DNA from: Triangularia verruculosa
Taxonomy: Eukaryota; Ascomycota; Sordariomycetes; Sordariales; Podosporaceae
DNA: 64,000 nucleotides
Assembly (NCBI GenBank): GCA_033296885.1
Contig: MU863883.1
Coordinates: 389,161-453,160 of the forward strand
Direction: 5' to 3'
Under the pieces are notes generated by a model. That model was not told the origin of the DNA, did no database searches, and worked only from the letters and a program-made list of their open reading frames with translations. Position numbers and translations under genes: made by a program. This document shows positions 55,716 through 64,000 of this stretch, one piece after another. Position 1 is the first letter of the stretch. Each line of letters begins with the position of its first letter.

Positions 55716-56193
55716 TCAGCAAGGATGCTCGATAAACAGCCCGGCGTCCTGGGTCTGGGTTAAAAGAGACCTTTCCGGTGTCGTCGAGGCCGAACAGAAA
55801 GACCTGGGTACCGTTGCAGGCGAATTGGACAATGGTGGACTTGTAAGCCGCCTTGGTCTTCTGGTCAGGCAACTCGGAAGGAAATTTGACGGAGCCAACC
55901 TTGGGGCCGCGGTACAGACCCCCAGGGCCGCTGTGGGCAGGGTAGACGCTAATGGACGACTGGTTCTTGCCGGCCTTCACATTGGAATCCAGGATCGTGT
56001 AGTGAGCGGGGAACCTGGCGATGAGAGAGCGGGTACCGCGGACTTCAGGGGGGACGTCGAAGGACAAGGGCATGGGATGGCCCCCGGTGGTGGAGTTGAC
56101 TACCTCGAAGTACGAACTGCCGGCACCGGTGAATCCATCGCAGCCGATCTGGGCAGGGGCGGCGGTGAGGGTCAAGAGGGCTGAGAACTGCGT
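55716..56193 (-). pseudogene. Decayed second copy of the small secreted protein gene
   Basis: The conceptual product matches the intact neighbour: SLIARFPAHYTI, GSVKFPSELPDQKTKAAYKS, IVQFACNGTQ and the ending GLFIEHPC. Three lesions are visible. The position of the start codon is ACG (56191-56193) where the neighbour has ATG, and no other in-frame ATG exists before an upstream TAG. The signal-peptide core is several residues shorter. A one-base frame change near 55745-55752 throws the last eleven codons out of frame; the proper ending is found in the next frame, with TGA at 55716. An unseen upstream exon supplying a start is possible but would not cure the frameshift. I call it a pseudogene with moderate confidence. 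Confidence 0.65.
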
Positions 56194-57020
56194 TTTGATG
56201 ATTGGAAGAGATGGTTTGATCTAGGGATTGTATGCATGTGAGCCGGTTGAGGTTGTAGTTGAGACTGTACGAGCAGGCTTGCGAGTGTGACGACGCTGAT
56301 GGAAACGAGACTCAAGTTGGCTAAGAGGCGACGGGCACCTTACGTACACATTTCCTTATAGTCTATCTGGCGTGATGCTGAGTTCATCTGAACGTTGTCC
56401 AGAAACACCGCCATCTTTCTTTGTCAGTTGACAGATCTGCTGAGAGCCCACATCTGAGCCCAGGAGCATGTACCTTAGGTAGTCTGGTCCAAGCCGGCCG
56501 ATAGTAGGTAGGCACATAGCCTCACTTGAGCTTGTCGGCCGTATGTTTGTTGCTCCCGAGGAATATCGTAGCGGTAGAAATCTGTTTGCCGTTGACTAGG
56601 TAAGTGCGATGTCTCCACAACGTCAAACAGTTTGTTGATTGTTCATGAAGAATGCTAGAGAATAGGCCAGAAGTAAGGCCGAAGTGTAGGTCTTCACCAC
56701 GGAGCAGAGAATAGTAACTGAATTAACCTTGGCTTGAACGCATAATTCCTCACTCTTCCACTCTCTTGGTAGCTTGTGACGTGGAGCAAATTGAAGAGGT
56801 GTCGGCTGTCACTCAGGTATCTAACCGCTCACGTAGCCGCGAGAAATCCCTCAGAACCGCTACGGTTAATTCCCAATAAAATGACACTTGTCCTGTTATT
56901 TTCGTTTCTTGTTGATGGTTCGACTGCCCTCAGTTAGATAATCCAGAGGGAATGGGAAAAGTGTTGTGGAAACATCGCGATATATGGCGACAATCAGTCA
57001 TCAAATTCATCAAATCAGAT
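56194..57020. other. Spacer, pseudogene upstream region to tRNA-Leu
   Basis: About 830 bases. The left 450 are the duplicated promoter block. The rest shows no gene. Confidence 0.4.
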
Positions 57021-57139
57021 GGCTCGATGGCCGAGCGGTCTAAGGCGCTAGACTCAAGATATCACAATATCTTCCTATCAATAATGAAAGGTGCATTCTA
57101 GTCTCGAAAGAGGCGCGCGTTCGAATCGCGCTCGAGTCA
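57021..57139 (+). tRNA. tRNA-Leu (anticodon CAA) with intron
   Basis: The 7-bp acceptor stem GGCTCGA pairs with TCGAGTC (one G-U). The D-arm reads GCC...GGC. The anticodon stem CTAGA pairs with TCTAG after the intron, with loop CT-CAA-G and anticodon at 57055-57057. A 37-base intron occupies 57059-57095, at the canonical position after base 37. The long variable arm TCTCGAAAGAGG marks a class II tRNA, and the T-arm is GCGCG-TTCGAAT-CGCGC. The discriminator A is at 57139, and a TTTT terminator follows at about 57145. Confidence 0.96.
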
Positions 57140-57622
57140 CATACCTTTTGCCTGATCCCTTATTAGGCTTCTTTTTGTTCAACAGCATTATGAGCGGAAT
57201 AGCCGTTGTGGTGGCTCGGCCCAATGGCTCTCTTCTTTTTGAGTTGCTTAAAAAAAAAAAGGACATGCTACTGAGAAACAACATCAACAAACAGGGCAAT
57301 CCGAAGGTAGAAGCTTGCACCTGTGATAATGCAATCCGGACTCTGAGTGGGCCAATGACGCCCTCGACATCGTCTCCACTTGCCTACATGGTGTCTACAT
57401 GTCCCGGAAACGGGATGGGAATTCAGGGCGTCATGACGTTGGTACGATCCCAACAGTCTGTAAATCTATACGACGTGGCTTGAATTGAACCTTAATTCGT
57501 TCACTTTGCGGCCCTGACTGTTTACTTTTCCGTGATCCTCCGATAACCGCATTTTGCATTTGTACACTCACCATTCGTTCAACACCACTCACTTACACAG
57601 CTCACCGTGCCAAGACATCACC
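57140..57622. other. Spacer, tRNA-Leu to methyltransferase
   Basis: 483 bases: Pol III terminator at the left, the methyltransferase promoter and leader at the right. An 11-base A run at about 57250. Nothing else seen. Confidence 0.4.
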
Positions 57623-58755
57623 ATGAGTGCCACACCAGACACCGAGAAGCCAATTACTCTCACCAGTGAGGGGACAACGGCCGAACATGAGACGACGCCT
57701 CTCAGCAAGCAATATGACACACCTCTCGGGCTTGCCCACACGACGATGCGGGAACTCAAAGACCGCATCAAGCTGCACTATGACCTAGCAAGCGACTATT
57801 ACTTGAGCCTTTGGTACATATACACTCAATACGACCGCCATATCATTACTAACTAACACTGACATGCAGGGGCGAGCACATCCACCATGGATACTGGGCC
57901 CCCTCCTCCCCAGACATCTCAAAAGAAGAAGCCCAAATCAACCTCATCCGCCTCCTCCTAGAAACCAGCCAAATCAACCAAACCCCCTTCTCACAACCAC
58001 CCCTCAAAATCCTCGACGTAGGCTGCGGAATAGGCGGCACCTCCCGCTTCCTCGCCCGCGAGCTAGGCGCCCACGTAACCGGCATCACCATCTCCAGCAA
58101 GCAAGTCCAGAGCGCCAAGAAGCTTTCTGACAGCAGCAAGCAGTATTCCGACGGGGAGTACATCCCCCTCGGTCCCTCCTCTGGCCAGGTCCGATTTATT
58201 GAGCTTGACGCCGAGACCCTTGGTGAATATTTCACCGATGATGACAAGTTCGACATTGTCTGGATCTCGGAGGCGCTGTCTCACTTCCCCAAGAAGGACC
58301 TCTTCTTCAAAAATGCGTTTGGCGTGTTGAAGCCGGGGGGAAAGTTGGTGCTGGCGGATTGGTTCAAGGATGAGGGGTTGACGCAGGAGCAATTTGATGC
58401 GGATATCAAGCCTATTGAGGATGGGATGTTGCTTCCGCCAATGTGCACGATTGGAGGGTATGTGCAATACGCGAAAGAGGCTGGGTTGGAGGTTGTCGGA
58501 GGTCCAAAGGATATAAGTCAGGAGGTGAAGAAGACTTGGTAGGTTTTCTGGTCATGGTATGATCGAGCAGGGAAGTGACTAACAGAACGATGTAGGGACA
58601 TTTCTTGGTCGTTGATCCAAAATCCATCGTTGTGGGCTTTCGCTCTCAGCCAGGGGCGTGATGGCATTGCGTTTTTGCAGGCTTTCCGCGCCATGAGAAG
58701 AGGGTATGCGAATGGCAGCTTCCGGTATGCCGTTATGGGGTTCGTGAAGCCATGA
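57623..58755 (+). CDS. SAM-dependent small-molecule methyltransferase
   Basis: Three exons give 339 aa: 57623..57813, 57870..58538, 58596..58755; each intron splits a Trp codon (TG|G). The N-terminal HYDLASDYYLSLWGEHIHHGYW is the opening typical of the gamma-tocopherol/cyclopropane-fatty-acid/sterol methyltransferase-like group. SAM motif I is LDVGCGIGGTSRFLA (112-126). Motif II is DIVWISEALSHFPKK, and motif III is GGKLVLADWF. The C-terminal part (MCTIGGYVQYAKEAGLEVV) fits the same group. No transmembrane segment or targeting signal is obvious. The acceptor molecule cannot be read from sequence: a lipid, quinone or secondary product are all possible. Convergent with sss1. Confidence 0.87.
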
Positions 58756-59172
58756 TAGATGGAGCCTTGCTTTGGTATGATCTGAGTAACTTTTGTACAA
58801 TTGCGCCGCCCTACTTTGTATCCTTAGCTAGAATTGGTACCAGACAGAGCAGGAGGTGGCAAGAAATCGCAGAATTATTAATGACCAGAATTGGTTTCAT
58901 TTGAGTTTTTCGTTCCGCCGCCGTCGCCCGCCAAAACACCTGATGAAATATATATGGATATCTTTGCGCCCGGCCTGTCCCTATCCCTTCCCTCTGTCCC
59001 CCATCATGCTTGGTATCATGACAGCCGCCGTAAATGCATCGCGTCTTGATTACGTATCGTTGCACTGGACTCGACCCCGATTCTCATTGATGCGGTTTAT
59101 TGGTATCTCGTCTCTGTTGTGCGTTTCCTTCTCTTCTCTCGCCCCGTCAACCCCCAGTTCGAAAAAGCAGAT
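58756..59172. other. Convergent spacer, methyltransferase and sss1 3' ends
   Basis: 417 bases of 3' UTR-like sequence. No gene seen. Confidence 0.35.
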
Positions 59173-59500
59173 TTAAGCGCCACCGACGAGGATGTTGTTG
59201 AGGGGAACGTGGATGAGCTTGACGAAGTAGCCAACGGCGCCCATGACTGTGTGTTTGTTAGTCAAGTGTGTTCCGGGTTGAGGTTGGAATTGGAGCGGAC
59301 GTACTGAGGAAGCCGACGCCAACGGCTTGGGAGATCTTGAGGAACTCCTTCTGGTCGGCTATTGAATTGTTAGCACGATAAAAACTCCGAGGCAAAGACA
59401 ATGGGATAAGCATACGCTTCTGGGCCTTGTGGATGAACTGGATGCCGTCCTTGAGGAACTCGCGAGGCACGTCGAGGATTTCCTGTACTTGGTCGGACAT
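59173..59500 (-). CDS. sss1: Sec61 gamma subunit (Sss1)
   Basis: The small tail-anchored subunit of the ER Sec61 translocon, which clamps the two halves of Sec61 alpha. Three exons, complement(59173..59246, 59305..59358, 59416..59500), give 70 aa, the normal length. The cytosolic helix reads VPREFLKDGIQFIHKAQKPD. It is followed by QKEFLKISQAVGVGFLIMG and the membrane segment GYFVKLIHVPLNNILVGGA. Both introns fall inside codons, and the joins restore the invariant KPDQKEF and FLIMGAVGYF. The start ATG is at 59500. Too small for most ORF callers because each exon is under 90 nt. Confidence 0.96.
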
Positions 59501-61993
59501 CGTGACGGCTCTTTGTGTGCGGGTGAAAAAAAAAGGAATTAAAAATGAGCTAAGATCAATGGATTGATGGTTGTGTGCGTGCCGGCGTGGAAAGAAAAAA
59601 AAAACGTCGTTGGGCAATCAGTCGTTTGGTGAATCGTCGCGTGGTGAATTCAGAGACAGGGTGCTGGAAGGCCACCTGGAGAGAGCTGGCAGCTTCGCCT
59701 TACCAATTCTGCCACATCGCCTCAAGATTTAGCGAAGGGGTGACTTTGACTGGGGGTGCCGGACCGTCATATGGCCTGTGCACTACCATCAATTAAACTT
59801 GGGCCGGCGGGAAATCTTCGGTTTGAATTGAAATAGTCAACGCCAGCAGCTCTTTGAACTTTGAATTCGAGCAACCATCTAAATTACCCTATAAAATCCG
59901 GAGATAGCACGATCCTGCTGCCTCATTTTGTCATTTTGCGAAAAACGAACAATTTCGTATCGTATTGATCACCTGTTTTGTTATTCGGTGGGCCAGTAGC
60001 ATGGAGCACCGCAAGCATTGACCGGCTTAGGTTCGCCCTGTCCAAGTTTGAGCTTGGACTCAACAACTCGTCCACACCTCATTTGAGATCAAACGACTGG
60101 AATTTGGCTTTAATACTCTGTATATCGGCCATGTACCTTACCCGGCATACTCGGCCCGTCCGCATCCACAAGAGCACATAGCCTCTTCATCCATCATCCC
60201 GCATCCGATCCCAATGTCTCGGTGTGCCAAGACAGCGGGGCAGCTTGAGTGCGGAGCGCTGCCGATCGAAAAGCCCGGATGACCACCGGGAGCGAATTAC
60301 TTCACCGAACCTCCCACCTCCAGGTGCTCCAGCCCTGAGACATGCAGATTTCACAGCTGTTGAGGCCATTCACAACATGCATGCTGGGCCCAGCAGGACT
60401 AGAGGCTGGCGGTGAAGAGTTCGAGGTCAAACCCTGGTCTTGAGTTGTGGCCGCCATCGGGCCTCAATGTGGCCTACGATCAACTCTTGTGTGACGTGCA
60501 GTTCTGCTCACCTTTGCTGCGGCGCTTGGATACTTTATGTTCGGCAAGGCCGCTCTCGAGGCCGGACTTAAATGGGTCTCGCTTCTGATCTTGGACGATG
60601 ACACTGGCCTCAAACTATTCGCACACAAAGGGCCCCCAACTTGGCTTCCCCAGCATTTCGCGACGTGGGGTCTTCAAAAACAAAACCTCGCTGGCATGCT
60701 GGTAGTGGTTGGCCACACCAAGCTCTGTCCACAAAGTGAGGTAGCGGATGGATATCTGCCACCATCTCAGTCAGAGGCTACAGGAGCCGGTCGTGGGTGC
60801 TGCATGCTGCCGAGTATCCCTCGCAGCCAATGGTCAGCGGTGCAGGTATTCCTGTCCCCTCTTTCGGGCATGGCATCCGCAGGTCATGATGATCCGTTCT
60901 AGCCGTGATGTGCCTTCTAGAGGCGAAATTCACTCCTGCTTGCTGAGAAGGGCAGGCACGGAAAGCAGGACTGCCCAGTAGCTGACGCTTAATTGCCCCC
61001 CCCCCACAGAGTCATGGTCCGATTCGGTGTCGATTTGGCTTTCAAAAGCTGCATGTCCCCCCGATGCGATATCTCTTGTCTCCTGTTCTCTTTTCCATGT
61101 GGTTTCTATCTTTACCTCCAGCTCTTTGTTGCCCACGTCGAATCGTCAAAGACAGCAGCCTTCCACCTACCATTCGAGAACAAACGTCATCCGCTTACCG
61201 AACCTGGCCTTTGTCTGGCCAAGACCGAAACAACAATCGATTGATCGTACTTGGCCGACGTCTCTCGACCTGCCGCGCGCCTGACCTGCTCACCTTCCCG
61301 GGGGCGCCCCACAAAATAACCTCAACCTAGGTGAGCTAAAGCGGCCTCTCTTCACCATCGTTCACTTTCGCTTCCTCTACTCGAGACCGAAAACCTTCCC
61401 AGCAAGACCAAATGTCACCAGGCTTAATCGCCTGTCGCTGGTCTAGACTGCGGCCAAGCCAGGCTCTGTTCCGTCTTTTCCGTGGAAAACCGGACGAGGC
61501 AGTGGCTCGTCTGATTTCCCATTTCATATAACAATGCAATTCTCAACGGTCTTCAAGTGGTGGCCCTTTATGTCGGTCGATGTTTCGCATCCCTTTCACT
61601 GCCATATTCTTTGTGCTGGTCACTTGATAAACACAGAACGGCCACGTACACACGCCTTCGCCCTCCCTTCTGAGGATTTGCTCTTCTCGACTGAAGTTTA
61701 CTCTAACTCTATCTTTCTTTTGTCTACTCTGTCTCCGGGAATGCCTGGTGTATCCCCTCATTTGTCTTACCCTTAATTCTTATTTCGCCTTCCTATTGCT
61801 TGTTGATCTTCATTGTTCAACATTCCCAGGGTCCTTCTTGGCCCGTCAACGCAATCACTTCCGTCCGGCCCGCTCTATCCGGACTTTCACACCACACGGC
61901 CGCACAGTCCCACAGCGCCACCTAGGCATCGTCATCAGCACACTCACTCTTGATTTCCATATACAACACAGCACCCACTAAAGTGTCTTTACA
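59501..61993. promoter_or_regulatory. Long divergent spacer sss1/unknown small basic protein
   Basis: 2.5 kb without a supported gene. Open frames up to 121 codons (60537-60902) have no motif, no splice partner and no codon bias. The right 600 bases are CT-rich and leader-like. May hide a non-coding transcript. Confidence 0.35.
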
Positions 61994-62623
61994 ATGCGCA
62001 GACCAAGATTCCGAAAGTCTCCTTCGACGAGCTTCTCAACGATATCCGAAGATATGGTCACACCGCCCAGAAGTCCATCACAAATGTCGACACGAAACAG
62101 AGATACCGGGTTCCCCGACGCATTCTGTGGAAGTAAGTTGTGTAGTTGTATGAATAGAACAACTGCTTAGAGTGCTAACAATTAGTTCATAGACAGAAAC
62201 ACCTCCCTCCCCCATCCTGAAGCCAAGATTGGACCCGATGCCTGGATCACCGAAGATGATGTGAACGTAGGCAGGGCACTTATTAGGCACAGGATGTCTT
62301 TCCAAGTTCAGACTGAACGACCATATGGCCGGTCTCTCAACCTGTACGACCGCAAAGTCAGTGGCTCTTCTGACGAAGGCGGCTTGACGGCTCTGGGCCG
62401 AATGGCTCTCGGGTCTATTCGACCCATTGCTGAGCAACCAGCTGTCATTCGGCCAACTTCCCGCGACGGTCATAGTGTTACCTCCTCTGATGGCACGGGC
62501 ACGCCTCCAGACTCACCAACCCGCCAGACAAAGGAGGATCCTCGAGATGCGACTAAAGATCCCCGGGAAGGGCGGCGTCGGCGTCGCAGAAGCAGTCTCA
62601 TCAACAGGCTGCTGCACAGGTAG
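61994..62623 (+). CDS. Unknown small basic protein
   Basis: Two exons, 61994..62132 and 62193..62623, give 189 aa; donor GTAAGT, branch GCTAAC, acceptor TCATAG, phase restored as an Asn codon. The protein is Ser/Thr/Arg/Pro-rich and looks disordered. The N-terminus reads MRRPRFRKSPSTSFSTISED. The centre has the only ordered-looking stretch, PDAWITEDDVNVGRALIRHR. The end is strongly basic, with GRRRRRRSSLINRLLHR, a possible nuclear localisation signal or membrane-binding patch. The SP and RKSP-type sites suggest phosphorylation. No family was recognised. Gene reality is supported by the clean splice signals and frame continuity only. Confidence 0.68.
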
Positions 62624-63323
62624 AACAGCAGAAGCCGGGGAGTTGGACGAAAATTTCGCAATTGGTCTTTCGATATGGGTGGCAAAGCGAGGGATACCTC
62701 TTCAGGAGCAGCATTTCTTTTAAGAGCGAGGAGTACCGGTAATCATTACTTTGAGCATATGCATTTACATGGGAGGCAACGGCATGGGCATGGCAATGAC
62801 AATAAGCGTGGCACTGGAAAATCTGGGAACAATACATCGAACAAGCACAAAACAAAAGTGGAGGAGAATCCAACGAAGAGGAAGCAACAGTATGCGAAAC
62901 CAGATTGCATGTCGTGTTTCTAAAACCGGGTTCCTGGAACGATAATAAGGGGTGGTTAATTATTTGCCCCATCACCCCTGTTCCCTAGCAATCTGCTTGA
63001 TGCAGAAAGGTCCGGATAGCACAACACATCAACCTATTTCGTGGCTGTTGGTAATTATTCATAGTGGAGAATCAATAAATGGGAATGATTCCATATACAC
63101 ACTTTCTTGATCCTGTGATCACCGGCAAAGACTCAGCAATGTGTCAAATCCATGAATGTACTGCTCAAGATGATCCTTGTGATTCCGCTTGACACTGTCT
63201 TGAAATATGCTAACTCAGTCTCACGTTCTCTATTGTCCCCAAGACAATAATGCTCAAGATCCAATGCTTGCAAAATGTGTGTCATCAATGCCCAACCTCA
63301 CTCTCTCGCTCATGCCAGAACAC
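62624..63323. other. Convergent spacer before HIU hydrolase
   Basis: 700 bases, AT-rich in the middle, 3' UTR-like on both sides. No gene seen. Confidence 0.35.
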
Positions 63324-63749
63324 TTAGCTTCCCCGGTAGGTCGAGTAACTATATGGCGCCAGTAGCAACGGGACATGGTACCTCTCCCCCTCGGCGACAT
63401 TGAACACGACCACGACCTCGGGGAAGAAGGTCTTGTCGGGGCCGCCAAAGTAGGCCTCGGTGTCGAACTTGAGGGTCCAGCGGGAGGTGCCCTTAATGGA
63501 GCCGAAGACGTCTTCGAGGGTGTAGACGGGGACTTCGCCGGAGGAGGTGGCGGATGAGTAGGGGAGCCAGGTCTTGATGCGGCCGTCGTCGTCGGTGGTG
63601 GACTCGAAGACGGGTGGGGGGTTGAGGGGTCCAGGGGCGGGGGTGGAGGTGGAGAGGAGGGAGAGGGAGACGCGGACGGAGCGGGCGGGCTGGCCGAGGG
63701 TGGTGTCGAGGATGTGGCAGGTGATGCGGTCTTTGGTTGGTTCGTCCAT
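63324..63749 (-). CDS. 5-Hydroxyisourate hydrolase (transthyretin-like)
   Basis: This enzyme hydrolyses 5-hydroxyisourate, the product of uricase, in purine degradation. A single exon of 141 codons, close to the family's usual length. The N-terminal motif ITCHILDTTLGQPA carries the catalytic-site His12. DDDGRIKTWLP supplies the conserved Arg. The C-terminus ends YRGS, the tetrapeptide that separates HIU hydrolases from vertebrate transthyretin. There is no PTS1; the last residue is Ser after YRG. The Pro/Ser insert near 33-46 is longer than in bacterial enzymes. The start is the ATG at 63749. Confidence 0.95.
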   Translation of the reverse strand: MDEPTKDRITCHILDTTLGQPARSVRVSLSLLSTSTPAPGPLNPPPVFESTTDDDGRIKTWLPYSSATSSGEVPVYTLEDVFGSIKGTSRWTLKFDTEAYFGGPDKTFFPEVVVVFNVAEGERYHVPLLLAPYSYSTYRGS

Positions 63750-63890
63750 TTTGAGAAGAGGGCTTTATGAAGGGGGTTGGGTTAGGTATTGGGATGTGAG
63801 AAGAGTGGGAGAGAGAGGGTATCGTGATGTGACAGGCAGGTAGGCAGCGACTTACACTGAGGGATGGACGTATGGTGGGGTGGTGTACCA

Positions 63891-63922
<32 letters not shown>

Positions 63923-64000
63923 AATACCGGAGTTATGATGGTTGTGTGGTATGTGGGGTTGTTTTGTCAATATATTAAAAAAGATGGACTAATATTTTAA
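63750..64000. promoter_or_regulatory. Upstream region of HIU hydrolase with poly-G tract
   Basis: About 250 bases up to the window edge; it holds a 31-base G run and ends AT-rich. No exon seen. Confidence 0.4.
63891..63921. repeat. 31-base G homopolymer
   Basis: Uninterrupted G run, equal in length to the run at 17610-17640. It lies about 140 bases upstream of the HIU hydrolase start. Confidence 0.9.

Larger units (their letters stand above)
54648..56700. repeat. Diverged tandem segmental duplication (gene plus promoter)
   Basis: Upstream segments of the two copies share ordered blocks: CTTATATACACA/CTTACGTACACA, then TGAGTTCATC, GCCCAGGAGCA, CGGCCGATAGTAGG, CGTCGGCCGTATGT and GTTTGCCGTTGA. 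Spacing is similar (about 54800-55110 versus 56340-56600), so the duplication covered the coding region and at least about 450 bases of promoter. Confidence 0.75.

Noticed and set aside
60537..60902. 121-codon frame in the sss1 spacer
   Set aside because: Unbiased codons, no domain, no conserved-looking segment.

Overview
The window is nuclear DNA from a filamentous ascomycete, most likely a sordariomycete and probably in or near the Sordariales. The evidence is short spliceosomal introns (about 45-130 nt) with GTA[A/T]G[T/C]-like donors and CTAAC/CTAAT branch sites, proteins that read as close relatives of Neurospora-type homologues (Tom40, Cut12-like, Cwc2, Vps1), a lone dispersed 5S rRNA gene and an intron-bearing tRNA-Leu. 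It is a core-genome stretch: mostly housekeeping genes, no transposon, no CRISPR and no recognisable secondary-metabolite or virulence cluster. One 10-base assembly gap lies at 17729-17738.

Layout, left to right: the 5' part of a Gcn2 (cpc-3 type) eIF2alpha kinase (-), cut at the window edge; a Cut12-like spindle pole body protein (+); urease accessory UreF (+) facing splicing factor Cwc2 (-); Rbg1/DRG1 GTPase (+), built from four very short 5' exons; a small Spo12-like protein (-); an acyl-CoA dehydrogenase (-); a ubiquitin-specific protease with a C-terminal CaaX box (+); a 2.2 kb convergent spacer with the gap and G/C homopolymers; Tom40 (-); 6-phosphofructo-2-kinase whose bisphosphatase His is replaced by Ala (+); an RmlD/MAT2B-type reductase (+); an RA-PH adaptor (+); farnesyl diphosphate synthase (-); APC/C subunit 8 (+); a secreted protein with a Trp-Asp repeat tail (+); a repeat-rich spacer; a tail-anchored FHA protein (-); dynamin Vps1 (+); a gamma-glutamyltransferase-like enzyme (+); mitochondrial monothiol glutaredoxin Grx5 (-); a short-chain dehydrogenase (+); a peroxisomal alpha-methylacyl-CoA racemase (+); a 5S rRNA; a pair of diverged tandem copies of a small secreted protein gene, the second broken; tRNA-Leu(CAA); a SAM methyltransferase (+); Sec61 gamma/Sss1 (-); an unknown small basic protein (+); and a 5-hydroxyisourate hydrolase (-).

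The genes do not form one pathway. Local themes exist but may be chance: cell-cycle genes (Cut12-like, Spo12-like, APC8), glutathione (GGT-like and Grx5, convergent with an 81 bp gap), and branched acyl-CoA metabolism (SDR and racemase in tandem). Several pairs are divergent and probably share promoters: gcn2/cut12, cwc2/rbg1, tom40/pfk2, fpps/apc8, FHA/vps1, grx5/SDR. I found no convincing wholly new system. The most unusual points are the prenylation signal on the deubiquitinase, the FHA plus SUMO-interaction-like plus tail-anchor architecture, the Ala substitution in the PFK-2/FBPase-2 phosphatase centre, the xWDxI pentapeptide repeat of the secreted protein, and the decay of one copy of the small secreted protein duplication, including its TATA box, start codon and reading frame. 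Exon coordinates were worked out by hand from splice signals and reading-frame continuity; no alignment was run.
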